Shown here piece by piece: positions 1 to 7,749 of a DNA stretch of 38,861 nt; the first letter of the stretch is position 1, and the number at the start of each line of letters is the position of its first letter. Made by a program: the position numbers and the translations under genes. The stretch comes from an uncultured Collinsella sp. (GTDB lineage: Bacteria; Actinomycetota; Coriobacteriia; Coriobacteriales; Coriobacteriaceae), in the NCBI GenBank assembly GCA_937997605.1, contig CALLFD010000195.1, forward strand, positions 1-38,861, written 5' to 3'. Below the pieces are notes generated by a model that saw only the letters and a list, made by a program, of their open reading frames with translations, was not told the origin of the DNA and did not search any database.

Positions 1-502
1 CGATAACGGCGATCATGGCGACAACGAACAGCACGTACGGGAACGCCAGGAAGATATCCGCACAGCGCATGATGATCGTATCCCAGATGCCGCCGTAGAA
101 ACCGGCCAGGGCGCCCATGACCAGACCGATCAACGTGGAGATGGCAGTAGCCATAATGCCGACGGACAGCGAAACGCGTGCACCGTAGATAACACGCACG
201 AGAATGTCACGACCGAGGGCATCGGTGCCAAACGGGTGCTCGGCACACGGAGCCAGCAGCGACGTCTGGGCCATGGTAGTCGAGTCGGAAGCCGTCGGCG
301 AACCGAGCCAGGGCTTAGCCCACAGATCTGCGGTCAGGGCAACAACAACAACGATGATGATCCAGCAGACACCGATAACGGCGAGCTTGTTCTTACGAAG
401 ACGCTTAAAAGCGTCGCCCCACAGCGTGCGGGACTTGGCGGGAGCAGATGCGACCTTGGTGGCGGTAGCCTGCTCCTGAGACTGAGAATCAGTTTCCTGC
501 AT
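1..502 (-). CDS. oppC: Oligopeptide/dipeptide ABC transporter permease OppC/DppC (3' part cut by window edge)
   Basis: Inner-membrane permease subunit of a peptide-type ABC importer. The frame is open from an ATG at 502-500 to the left edge, giving 167 residues of the N-terminal part. That part has a charged cytoplasmic leader ending in KRLRKNK, a first membrane helix rich in Ile and Val, the family motif HPFGTDALGRDILVRVIYGAR that precedes the second helix, and the start of the conserved core (MRCADIFLAFP). A good ribosome binding site (GGGAGG, 8 bases before ATG) supports the start. It begins 14 bases after the oppB stop and is co-transcribed with oppB and oppA. No ATPase fusion can be judged because the end is missing. 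oppD and oppF would be expected beyond the left edge. Confidence 0.93.
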   Translation of the reverse strand, partial: MQETDSQSQEQATATKVASAPAKSRTLWGDAFKRLRKNKLAVIGVCWIIIVVVVALTADLWAKPWLGSPTASDSTTMAQTSLLAPCAEHPFGTDALGRDILVRVIYGARVSLSVGIMATAISTLIGLVMGALAGFYGGIWDTIIMRCADIFLAFPYVLFVVAMIAVI

Positions 503-516
503 GAGACGTACCTCCC

Positions 517-1554
517 TTAGGCCTTATCCGACGGACCGCCAAGGCGGATGCGCGGGTCGAGGAATGCATAGCTAATGTCGACGAGCAGGTTAATCACCAT
601 GACGACGACGACGATGAGCGTAACGCCGCCCATAACGATGGGCCAGTCACGCATGCTAATGGCGCGATAGACCTCATAGCCGATACCGGGCCAGTTAAAG
701 ACCGTCTCGGTCAGAATGGCGCCCGAAAGCATGCCGCCAAAGTCGACACCAATATAGGTAACGACGGGGATGAGTGCATTCTTAAGCGCATGCTTGATGA
801 TGATCGCACGATTGGAGAGACCCTTGGCTTTTGCCGTACGAATGTAATCCTGGTTCATGACGTCAAGCAGCTGCGAGCGCATAATGCGGGCAGCATAAGC
901 GGTCGAAACCGAAGCCAGCGTAATGGTCGGAAGCACATAGTGCATCCAATCCTGATACTGAGAGCTGGCACCGCCGGCACCCGAGATCGGCATGGAGAAT
1001 GCACCGCCCGTGGCGTCCTTGAGAATGACGCCAAAGAACAGTTGCAGCAACATACCGAGCCAGAAGGCCGGGACGGCAACGAGGATCGACGTGGTGAGCG
1101 TTACCAAAATATCCCAGAAGGAATAACGCTTTACCGCCGAAATGATACCCGCACCGATACCCATGATTGCCTCGAGCACGATGGCGCACGCGGCAAGTTT
1201 GACCGTATACGGATACTTCTGAGCAAAGATTTCCGTAACCGGCAGTTTGCGCTGATACGAATTGCCCAGATCGCCATGAAGCAGGCCGTTCATGTAATAC
1301 AAGTAACGGTCCACGAGCGACGTTTGAACGGGGTCGCCGTTCTCGTCAAGGATCGCGTTGCCGTCCTCGTCCGACTGGACCAGGTGATAGCGGACGCGAA
1401 GCTGAAGCTCCACCTCGGGGGACAGAGCCTTGTCTCCACCGATCAGCTTGATCGGATCTCCCGGCACGATATTCTGGAGGGCGAACAAAATCAGCGTAAC
1501 GCCCAAAAACACCGGGATGAACTGAAGCACACGTTTAACGATGTACTTACCCAT
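517..1554 (-). CDS. oppB: Oligopeptide/dipeptide ABC transporter permease OppB/DppB
   Basis: Inner-membrane permease subunit of the same peptide-type ABC importer, 345 residues. It opens with the family start MGKYIVKRVLQFIPVFLGV followed by the first membrane helix. The motif HGDLGNSYQ lies near residue 95. The EAA-type cytoplasmic loop that docks the ATPase is visible as DYIRTAKAKGLSNRAIIIKH, and the FNWPGIG segment lies near the end. Residues about 50-75 hold an acidic insertion rich in Asp, Glu and Asn, which makes the protein slightly longer than usual. The start ATG has GGGGAG upstream. It lies downstream of oppA, separated by a hairpin, and runs into oppC with a 14-base gap. Confidence 0.95.
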   Translation of the reverse strand: MGKYIVKRVLQFIPVFLGVTLILFALQNIVPGDPIKLIGGDKALSPEVELQLRVRYHLVQSDEDGNAILDENGDPVQTSLVDRYLYYMNGLLHGDLGNSYQRKLPVTEIFAQKYPYTVKLAACAIVLEAIMGIGAGIISAVKRYSFWDILVTLTTSILVAVPAFWLGMLLQLFFGVILKDATGGAFSMPISGAGGASSQYQDWMHYVLPTITLASVSTAYAARIMRSQLLDVMNQDYIRTAKAKGLSNRAIIIKHALKNALIPVVTYIGVDFGGMLSGAILTETVFNWPGIGYEVYRAISMRDWPIVMGGVTLIVVVVMVINLLVDISYAFLDPRIRLGGPSDKA

Positions 1555-1585
1555 ACCACTCCCCTATCTAGGGATTAACCTAAAT

Positions 1586-1613
1586 GGGATGCCGATCGCC
1601 AGACCGGCATCCC
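1586..1613 (-). terminator. Hairpin between oppA and oppB, probable partial terminator
   Basis: GGGATGCCG (1586-1594) pairs perfectly with CGGCATCCC (1605-1613). Read on the minus strand, it follows oppA and is trailed by ATTTAGG, a poor U tract. Such a structure typically lets the binding protein be made in excess over the permeases, either by partial termination or by protecting the oppA 3' end. The second role is inference. Confidence 0.55.
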
Positions 1614-1710
1614 AAAATTACCATCAGCCAGTTTACCCCAGGTTAGGGAGAACTGTATGTTTCCCATGAGGTCTACGTAAATACTTGACCCTCACGGAAG
1701 CTGCAAACTC

Positions 1711-3387
1711 TTAGGCGAGCTCAGCGGTACCCAGATCGGCGTGCTTCTGCGGATCGACATAGAGGTGCTTGATGCGATCGGAGCCGGCGATGGTGTGCGT
1801 GTAGAACATCACCGGAATGACCGGGCAGTCGGCAGCGACCATTGCATCGGCCTCCTGCATCTTAGCGACGCGCTCTTCGTCGTCAACCGTGGTACGGGCC
1901 TCGTCGACCTTGGCGTCGAACTCGGGGTTGTTGTAACCAGAGCGGTTGTCGCCACCGAGGGAGTCGGAGTGGAACAGCGGATACAGGAAGTTGTCCATGA
2001 TCGGGTAGTCAGCAATCCAACCCAGACGACCGAACTGATAGTTAAAGTTCTGATACTGCTCGAGCAGGGCAGACCACTCGGGGGTATCGGAGACAGCGGT
2101 AACGCCAACCTTGGCGAGGTCGCCGATGATGGACTCCATGATCTCCTTGTGGCCACCGTCCTGGTTGTAGGACAGAGTCACGTTAATGCCACGATCGCCG
2201 TTAGCACCAGCGGGAGCAACCTTGTCGAGGTACTCGTTAGCCTTGTCGACGTCGTAGGCGCAGAACTCCCATGCGCCCTCCTTGTAGCCATCGATGCCCG
2301 GAGGAACAATGCCGTCGGCGGGGGTACGGGTACCCTTGAAGATGGTCTTGCAGATGGCCTCACGGTTGATGGCCAGGGAGATGCCCCTACGCAGGTCGGC
2401 GTTGTTGAACGGCTCGGCCGTGTTGTTGCAGGTCAAGTAGTAGGTGGAAGGCTCGGAGCCGAGCAGCATACGCTCGCCGTCACCCATGGTGTAGCCGTCC
2501 TTGGACACGCCGCGATCCTTCTTGGCGGCGTCGATCTGAGCAACGGGAACGTCGCAGACATCGAGGTTACCGGCCTGGAACTCCTTGTAAGCGGTCTCCA
2601 TGTCCTTGATGACCTGGAAGTGGATGCCATCGATCTTGGCCTTGTCGCCATAGTAATCGTCGAACTTCTTGAGGTTGATCTCCTGACCATCCTCCCACTT
2701 GCCGTCCATCATGAACGGGCCGTTACCGACCGGTGCAAGATAGAAGCTCTTGGCATCGGACTCGGCGCACTCGGGAACCGGGGCCAGAGCCGGGTGAGAG
2801 GCGACGAAGGGGAAGTCGGCGTAAGCGGAAGACAGCTTGACGACGAGGGTCTCATCGTCGGGGCAAGTAACACCGCTGAGCTCGGTAGCGTTACCGGCAA
2901 GCAGGTCGTCATAGCCCTCGACCATGGAAAGGTGATAGGAGACCTCGGAAGGGCCGTACTCGGTAGCGATGGCCGACTTGGTGTTGACCAGACGCTCCCA
3001 ACCGAGCTTGAAGGACTTGGAGGTAACGTCGTCACCGTTGTGGAACTTGGCCTTCTTGATCTTGAAGGTAAACTCGGTGGCGTCGTCGTTGGCCTCAAAA
3101 GACTCGCAAGCCAGCGGAACGATCTCGCCCTTCTCGGCGTCATAAGAGGTCAAAGCGTCAAAAAGCTGGTACTCGACCTGAGTGCCCTGGTCCTCCTGGA
3201 CATTGTAGGGGTCGATGCAGACCGGGTTGTTGATGTAGAAGTTCAGCGTCGAACCGGACTCAGAACCGGAAGCGTCGCCGCCCTTCTTGCCGCATGCGGC
3301 AAGAAAAGCCATGGAGCTCGCAGCGAGGGTGCCGCCAACAAAGGCGCGACGACCCATAACGGGCTGGTGGAACATAGAATCAGCCAT
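1711..3387 (-). CDS. oppA: Peptide-type ABC transporter substrate-binding lipoprotein (SBP family 5), Tat signal
   Basis: Extracytoplasmic solute-binding protein of the oppABC importer, 558 residues, SBP_bac_5 family. Residues 12-32 form a twin-arginine style signal (GRRAFVGG), a short hydrophobic stretch and a lipobox LAAC; the Cys would be lipid-modified and anchor the protein to the outer face of the membrane. A Gly/Ser-rich linker follows. Family hallmarks include TEFTFKIKKAKFHNGDDVTS near residues 105-125 and NNADLRRGISLAINREAICK in the second half. The start has AAGGAGG 6 bases upstream. Ligand is not readable from sequence: most relatives bind peptides, but some bind sugars or nickel. 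It is first in the operon and followed by a hairpin before oppB. Confidence 0.92.
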   Translation of the reverse strand: MADSMFHQPVMGRRAFVGGTLAASSMAFLAACGKKGGDASGSESGSTLNFYINNPVCIDPYNVQEDQGTQVEYQLFDALTSYDAEKGEIVPLACESFEANDDATEFTFKIKKAKFHNGDDVTSKSFKLGWERLVNTKSAIATEYGPSEVSYHLSMVEGYDDLLAGNATELSGVTCPDDETLVVKLSSAYADFPFVASHPALAPVPECAESDAKSFYLAPVGNGPFMMDGKWEDGQEINLKKFDDYYGDKAKIDGIHFQVIKDMETAYKEFQAGNLDVCDVPVAQIDAAKKDRGVSKDGYTMGDGERMLLGSEPSTYYLTCNNTAEPFNNADLRRGISLAINREAICKTIFKGTRTPADGIVPPGIDGYKEGAWEFCAYDVDKANEYLDKVAPAGANGDRGINVTLSYNQDGGHKEIMESIIGDLAKVGVTAVSDTPEWSALLEQYQNFNYQFGRLGWIADYPIMDNFLYPLFHSDSLGGDNRSGYNNPEFDAKVDEARTTVDDEERVAKMQEADAMVAADCPVIPVMFYTHTIAGSDRIKHLYVDPQKHADLGTAELA

Positions 3388-3486
3388 GCCATCCTCCTTA
3401 TGAGATAGGACAAAGAAATGTTCAGTCGGACATATGTCGAGACAATCCGATCCGAACCATCAAAACGCCGCCCGCTGCTATGGCTG

Positions 3487-3515
3487 GTTATGCACAACGG
3501 ACCAACGTTTCGCAA
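3487..3515 (-). promoter_or_regulatory. Candidate promoter for oppABC
   Basis: On the minus strand, TTGCGA (3515-3510) and CATAAC (3492-3487) are separated by 17 bases, each matching four of six consensus positions. It lies about 100 bases upstream of the oppA start in the gene-free stretch 3388-3680. Other A/T-rich segments there could serve instead. No other gene or structured RNA was recognised in this gap apart from the secG terminator at its right end. Confidence 0.35.
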
Positions 3516-3621
3516 TACAGTAGCGCATTTTATGCACGATTTGGGGCTAATTCCGGTTAACGGTCGAGAATTTCTTTAGTTGGGCGAAGTATGTGGGGAT
3601 ATTTTGACTCTGTTACAAATA

Positions 3622-3655
3622 TGTAAACAAAAAGGGTCCCGCACCTGCGAGACCC
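3622..3655 (-). terminator. Rho-independent terminator of secG
   Basis: On the minus strand GGGTCTCGC and GCGGGACCC (3647-3655 with 3634-3642) form a 9-bp stem with one G-U pair and a 4-base loop, followed at once by TTTTTGTTTAC. It sits 25 bases past the secG stop. Confidence 0.88.
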
Positions 3656-3680
3656 ATTGCAAACGTATATACGCCGCTGC

Positions 3681-3935
3681 TTAGTAGCCGACGATGCCCT
3701 GCGGGAAGAAGAACATGCACAGGACGACGCACACGGCAAAAACAACGGCCATAATTACCGTCAGGCGATCGAGGTTCTGCTCCATGACGCCCGTGGCAGA
3801 GCTGGAGTTATACAGCGAGCTAGCGATCATATCCGAAACGCCGGTGCCCTTACCGGAATGCATCAGGACGAGAATCGTCAGCGCCACGGCAGAGACAGCC
3901 CAAACGACAAACAGAAGAATCTGGAACGGACCCAT
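3681..3935 (-). CDS. secG: Protein translocase subunit SecG
   Basis: Small membrane subunit of the SecYEG protein-export channel, 84 residues, which is normal for the family. Two membrane helices are visible, at residues about 4-25 and 57-77. Between them is the cytoplasmic loop with the SecG signature MHSGKGTGVSDMIASS and a Ser/Asn-rich stretch. AAGGAGC lies 6 bases before the ATG. The gene stands between its own terminator and that of gpmI, so it is probably transcribed alone from the extended -10 element upstream. Position after the triose-phosphate glycolytic genes matches the arrangement in other Actinobacteria. Confidence 0.95.
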   Translation of the reverse strand: MGPFQILLFVVWAVSAVALTILVLMHSGKGTGVSDMIASSLYNSSSATGVMEQNLDRLTVIMAVVFAVCVVLCMFFFPQGIVGY

Positions 3936-3971
3936 AGATAAGCTCCTTAATAGAACAGTTCAAACTCCAGT

Positions 3972-3980
3972 ACTGTACCA
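3972..3980 (-). promoter_or_regulatory. Candidate extended -10 promoter of secG
   Basis: The minus strand reads TGGTACAGT, an extended -10 element (TGn plus TACAGT), about 37 bases before the secG ATG and downstream of the gpmI terminator. No convincing -35 box is present at the right distance, which is compatible with an extended -10 promoter. Confidence 0.4.
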
Positions 3981-4036
3981 CAATCCCCCGCTCTCCCCTA
4001 CCTGCCACTCAAGGACGGGGTGGAAATGGCAGAAAT

Positions 4037-4076
4037 ACCAAAAAGGGGGTTGTCCGGTTGTGGACAACCCCCTTAC
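4037..4076 (-). terminator. Rho-independent terminator after gpmI
   Basis: A perfect 13-bp stem, AAGGGGGTTGTCC (4043-4055) with GGACAACCCCCTT (4062-4074), with a 6-base loop. On the minus strand it is followed by TTTTTGG. It lies 24 bases past the gpmI stop and ends the pgk-tpiA-gpmI transcript. Confidence 0.92.
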
Positions 4077-4099
4077 TAGAAAACGGTATTTGTTTTCTA

Positions 4100-5653
4100 T
4101 TAGGCCTCGGTGGCGAGCACGCGGCCCGTCATCTCGGCGGAAGGCTCAATACCAGCCATGGTGAGCATGGTCGGAGCGATATCGGAAAGACGGCCGTCCT
4201 CGATACCGGTGAGCTTGGCCTTCTCATCAACAATGATGAACGGCACGCGGTTGGTGGTGTGAGCCGTAAACGGATGCTTGGAACCGTCGGAAGCAACGTC
4301 AAACATGTGATCGGCGTTACCGTGGTCGGCGGTAATCAGCGCAAAGCCGCCCTTGGCGAGAATCGCCGGGACAACCTTGGACAGGGCATCGTCAACAGCC
4401 TCGACGGCCTTAACGGCGGCGTCGAAGACACCGGTGTGACCAACCATGTCGCAGTTCGCGAAGTTTACGATGTAGAAATCAGCACGATCCTCGTTGATGG
4501 CGGCGACAAGCTTCTCGGTCACCTCGGGAGCGCTCATCTCGGGCTGCAGATCGTAGGTAGCGACCTTGGGGGAAGCGACGAGCACGCGCTCCTCGCCCTC
4601 CTTGGGCTCCTCGATGCCGCCGTTGAGGAAGAACGTCACGTGGGCGTACTTCTCGGTCTCGGCGGTGTGCAGCTGCTTCAGGCCATTGGCGGCGATAACG
4701 TCGGCCAGGACGTTCTCGGGGAACGTCTTGGGGAAGGCGACCTCGACGTCAAACGTCGGATCGTACTCGGTCATCGTCACAAAGTGAGAAAGCTTGATCT
4801 GCTCGCGCTCAAAGCCGTCGAACTCCTTGTCCGTGAACACGCGGGTCATCTGACGAGCGCGGTCGGGACGGAAGTTGAAGAAGATGGCCGCGTCGCCCTC
4901 GTGGATGCCCTCGTTGTGGGCAGCGAAGGGCTCGACGAACTCGTCGCCGCGCGGATCCTTCTCGTAGTAGGCCTTGATACCGGCAACGGGGTCGGTATCA
5001 GCATCGGACGCGTTGACCATGACGTCGTAGGCGCGCTGGATGCGCTCCCAACGATTATCGCGGTCCATGGCCCAATAACGGCCCGAGACGGTGGCAACGC
5101 GTGCGTCGCAACCGGTCTCCTCGGAGATCTTAGCCAGGAAGGCGCAGAACTCACTCATGTAACCGGCACCGGACTGCGGGTCAACGTCGCGGCCGTCCAT
5201 AAAGGCGTGTACACGAACGGTCTTGACGCCATGCTGGGCAGCCATCTTGACCAGAGCCTCAACGTGGTTCATATGAGAATGAACACCGCCAGGGCTCATA
5301 AGGCCCATGAGGTGGAGGGTCTTGCCGTCAGCCTTGACGTCGTCCATAGCCTTGACAAAAACCTCGTTCTTGGCGATGGAGCCGTCCTTGATGGCGTTGT
5401 TGATGCGCGAAAGCTCCTGGAACACGATGCGTCCGGCACCGATGTTGAGGTGACCCACCTCGGAGTTACCCATCTGGCCATCGGGAAGACCCACGTCCTC
5501 GCCCGAAGCGCCGAGCGTGGTGTGGGGGTACTTCTCGTACAGGCTATCAAGGAAGGGCGTCTTGGCAGCGGCGACGGCGTTCTCGCCATCGGCCGGAGCA
5601 AGGCCGCAACCATCCATGATGATCAGGAGTGCAGGAAGATGACGCTGTGCCAT
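4100..5653 (-). CDS. gpmI: 2,3-bisphosphoglycerate-independent phosphoglycerate mutase
   Basis: Interconverts 3- and 2-phosphoglycerate in lower glycolysis; cytoplasmic, manganese-dependent, alkaline phosphatase superfamily. At 517 residues it is full length. The metal-binding MDG is at residues 13-15 and the phosphoserine nucleophile is Ser64 in GQMGNSEVGH. HAFMDGRDVDP and the C-terminal metal motif ITADHGNADHM are intact. It follows tpiA by only 5 bases, so translation is probably coupled; its ribosome binding site (AGGA close to the ATG) is weak. A strong terminator follows. Confidence 0.97.
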   Translation of the reverse strand: MAQRHLPALLIIMDGCGLAPADGENAVAAAKTPFLDSLYEKYPHTTLGASGEDVGLPDGQMGNSEVGHLNIGAGRIVFQELSRINNAIKDGSIAKNEVFVKAMDDVKADGKTLHLMGLMSPGGVHSHMNHVEALVKMAAQHGVKTVRVHAFMDGRDVDPQSGAGYMSEFCAFLAKISEETGCDARVATVSGRYWAMDRDNRWERIQRAYDVMVNASDADTDPVAGIKAYYEKDPRGDEFVEPFAAHNEGIHEGDAAIFFNFRPDRARQMTRVFTDKEFDGFEREQIKLSHFVTMTEYDPTFDVEVAFPKTFPENVLADVIAANGLKQLHTAETEKYAHVTFFLNGGIEEPKEGEERVLVASPKVATYDLQPEMSAPEVTEKLVAAINEDRADFYIVNFANCDMVGHTGVFDAAVKAVEAVDDALSKVVPAILAKGGFALITADHGNADHMFDVASDGSKHPFTAHTTNRVPFIIVDEKAKLTGIEDGRLSDIAPTMLTMAGIEPSAEMTGRVLATEA

Positions 5654-5658
5654 ATGTC

Positions 5659-6426
5659 CTACTCGCCTGCCTTGACGACCATAGAGGCGAAGTCGGCAGC
5701 CTTGAGCGAAGCGCCGCCCACGAGGGCGCCGTCAACGTCGGGCTTGGCGACGAGCTCGGCAATGTTGCCGGGCTTGGCGGAACCGCCGTAGAGAACGCGG
5801 ATGCCGTTGGCGAGCTCCTCGCCGAACATCTCCTTGAGGGTCTCACGGATAGCGCCGCAGACCTCCTGAGCGTCCTCGGCGGTAGCGGTCTTGCCGGTGC
5901 CGATGGCCCAGATGGGCTCGTAGGCGACGACGACCTGCTTGGGGCAGGTGATCTCAAGGCCAGCAAGGCCAGCCTTGACCTGGTTCACGACGTGCTCGAC
6001 ATAGGTGCCAGCCTCGCGGACCTCAAGGGACTCGCCGCAGCAGAAGACGGGAACAAGACCGGCGGCAACGAGAGCCTTAGCCTTCTTGTTCTGGTCCTCG
6101 TCGGTCTCGTGGAAGTAGTCGCGACGCTCGGAGTGACCGATAATGCAGTAGGTGCAGCCAGCGGACTTGAGCATGTCGCAAGAAGACTCACCGGTGAAGG
6201 CACCCTTGGCCTCCCAGTACACGTTCTGTGCACCGAGGGCGATGGGGGCAGCCTGAATGCGGTCATGAACCGTGGTGATGTCGATGGTCGGAGGGCAGAC
6301 GAGCACCTCGACGCCAGCCGGAACCTCGGGCAGAGCCTGAGCCAGCTCGTCGGCGAGCTTGGCGGCCTCGGCGACGTCGTTGTTCATCTTCCAGTTACCA
6401 GCGATAAGAAGGGTGCGATTAGGCAT
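5659..6426 (-). CDS. tpiA: Triosephosphate isomerase
   Basis: Interconverts dihydroxyacetone phosphate and glyceraldehyde 3-phosphate; cytoplasmic TIM barrel, 255 residues. The substrate-binding AGNWKMN is at residues 9-15. The catalytic His is in CIIGHSERR, the catalytic Glu in VVAYEPIWAIGTGK with the flexible loop beside it, and the phosphate-binding LYGGSAKPGN lies near the end. The start is ATG at 6426, which overlaps the end of pgk by 8 bases (ATG and TAA in the same octamer). A GGAGG lies 9 bases upstream inside pgk. A longer reading frame upstream is open but has no family sequence. Overlap indicates translational coupling with pgk. Confidence 0.97.
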   Translation of the reverse strand: MPNRTLLIAGNWKMNNDVAEAAKLADELAQALPEVPAGVEVLVCPPTIDITTVHDRIQAAPIALGAQNVYWEAKGAFTGESSCDMLKSAGCTYCIIGHSERRDYFHETDEDQNKKAKALVAAGLVPVFCCGESLEVREAGTYVEHVVNQVKAGLAGLEITCPKQVVVAYEPIWAIGTGKTATAEDAQEVCGAIRETLKEMFGEELANGIRVLYGGSAKPGNIAELVAKPDVDGALVGGASLKAADFASMVVKAGE

Positions 6427-7609
6427 CGAGAAGCGCCTCCACTCCGGGCAGGGCCTTACCCTCGACGAGCTCCATGGAAGCGCCACCACCGGTGGAGATC
6501 CAGCTCATCTTGTCGGCCAGGTTGAACTTGTTGACAGCTGCAACAGAGTCGCCACCGCCGATGATCGAGGTGCAGTCGGCCTCGGCGACAGCCTCGGCGA
6601 TAGCCTGGGTGCCGTGAGCGAAGTTGTCGAACTCGAAGACGCCCATGGGGCCATTCCAGAACACGGTCTTGGCGCCCTTGACGGCCTCGGCGTAAAGCTC
6701 CTCGGTCTTGGGGCCGATGTCCATACCCTCACGATCGTCGGGGATAGCGTCGGAAGCGACAACCTCGGGGACAGCGTCCTCGCCAAAGTGATCGGCAACG
6801 CGGTTGTCGATGGGGAGCAGGATCTTGACGCCCTTCTCCTCGGCCTTCTTGAGCATCTCGCCAGCGCGCTCGACCCAGTCCTCTTCCTTGAGGGACTGAC
6901 CGACGGACAGGCCCTGAGCCAGGAAGAAGGTGTAGGCCATACCGCCACCGATGATCAGGGTGTCAGCAGAGTCGATGAGGTGATCGAGAACGCCGATCTT
7001 GGAGGAAACCTTGGAACCGCCGACGATGGCGACGAAGGGACGCTCGGGCTCGGCGAAGATGCCGGTCAGCGTGTCGACCTCCTTCTCGAGCAGGAAGCCA
7101 GCGACGGCAGGCAGGTAAGCGGCGGGGCCCACGACGGAACCCTGGGCGCGGTGAGCGGTACCGAAAGCATCGAGAACGAAGACGTCGCCATAGGAAGCGA
7201 GCTTCTTGGCGATCTCGGGATCGTTCTTCTTCTCACGCTTGTCAAAACGGACGTTCTCGAGAACGAGGACCTTGCCCGGCTCGACGGCGGCGACAGCCTC
7301 AGCAGCCTTCTCGCCGTAGGTGTCGGCGACAAAGGCAACGTCGAGACCAGAGAGCTCAGCGAGCTTCTTGGCGACGGGCTCGAGGGACAGCTCGGGCTGG
7401 AAGCCGGTGCCCTCGGGACGGCCGAGGTGGCTCATGAGGATGACGCGAGCGTTGTGCTCAACGAGGTAGTTGATGGTGGGCAGGGCAGCCTTGATACGGG
7501 TGGTGTCGCCAACGACGCCATCCTTGATTGGCACGTTAAAGTCAACGCGGACGAGAACGCGCTTTCCGTCGACATCGATGTCGCGGACGGTCTTCTTGGT
7601 AAAGGCCAT
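6419..7609 (-). CDS. pgk: Phosphoglycerate kinase
   Basis: Transfers the acyl phosphate of 1,3-bisphosphoglycerate to ADP, the first ATP-yielding step of glycolysis; cytoplasmic, 396 residues. The N-terminal substrate domain shows RVLVRVDFNVPIKDG and the basic-patch motif LMSHLGRPEG. The hinge and nucleotide domain show VAIVGGSKVSSKIGVLDHL, NGPMGVFEF and the C-terminal GGGDSVAA and STGGGASMELVEG motifs. The ATG at 7609 is chosen because AAAGGTAG lies just upstream and the protein begins MAFTKKTVRDID like its relatives. It follows gap after a terminator and overlaps tpiA by 8 bases. Confidence 0.97.
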   Translation of the reverse strand: MAFTKKTVRDIDVDGKRVLVRVDFNVPIKDGVVGDTTRIKAALPTINYLVEHNARVILMSHLGRPEGTGFQPELSLEPVAKKLAELSGLDVAFVADTYGEKAAEAVAAVEPGKVLVLENVRFDKREKKNDPEIAKKLASYGDVFVLDAFGTAHRAQGSVVGPAAYLPAVAGFLLEKEVDTLTGIFAEPERPFVAIVGGSKVSSKIGVLDHLIDSADTLIIGGGMAYTFFLAQGLSVGQSLKEEDWVERAGEMLKKAEEKGVKILLPIDNRVADHFGEDAVPEVVASDAIPDDREGMDIGPKTEELYAEAVKGAKTVFWNGPMGVFEFDNFAHGTQAIAEAVAEADCTSIIGGGDSVAAVNKFNLADKMSWISTGGGASMELVEGKALPGVEALLDA

Positions 7610-7632
7610 GTTTGCTTCTACCTTTCGTACGT

Positions 7633-7655
7633 GTCTGCCTCCCATTACGGCAGAC
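7633..7655 (-). other. Small hairpin in the pgk leader
   Basis: GTCTGCC (7633-7639) pairs with GGCAGAC (7649-7655), with a 9-base loop. It lies between the gap terminator and the pgk ribosome binding site. No U tract follows, so it is not a standard terminator; it could cap the 5' end of a pgk message processed from a gap read-through transcript. Confidence 0.45.
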
Positions 7656-7663
7656 GATTTCTT

Positions 7664-7712
7664 ATAAAAAGGGCGCGACCCTAGGGTGTAAGCCCTATAA
7701 GGCCGCGCCCTT
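7664..7712 (-). terminator. Terminator or attenuator between gap and pgk
   Basis: The minus strand forms a two-tier hairpin: GGGCGCGGCC with GGTCGCGCCC (7701-7710 with 7671-7680, one G-U pair), plus an inner TAGGG/CCCTA stem. TTTTTATAAG follows. It lies 37 bases past the gap stop and ends 55 bases before the pgk start. Confidence 0.88.
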
Positions 7713-7749
7713 CTTTAGACGCTCAACGAGCTATTCGCTAAAAGCTAAA

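Noticed and set aside
3388..3680. Possible small gene in the gap between oppA and secG
   Set aside because: The short open frames there overlap the secG terminator or lack ribosome binding sites; only promoter-like boxes are supported.
4058..5791. Long plus-strand open frame opposite gpmI (and similar ones opposite oppA, pgk, gap, siaE, uvrC and uvrA)
   Set aside because: All mirror highly conserved minus-strand genes codon by codon and show no domain of their own.
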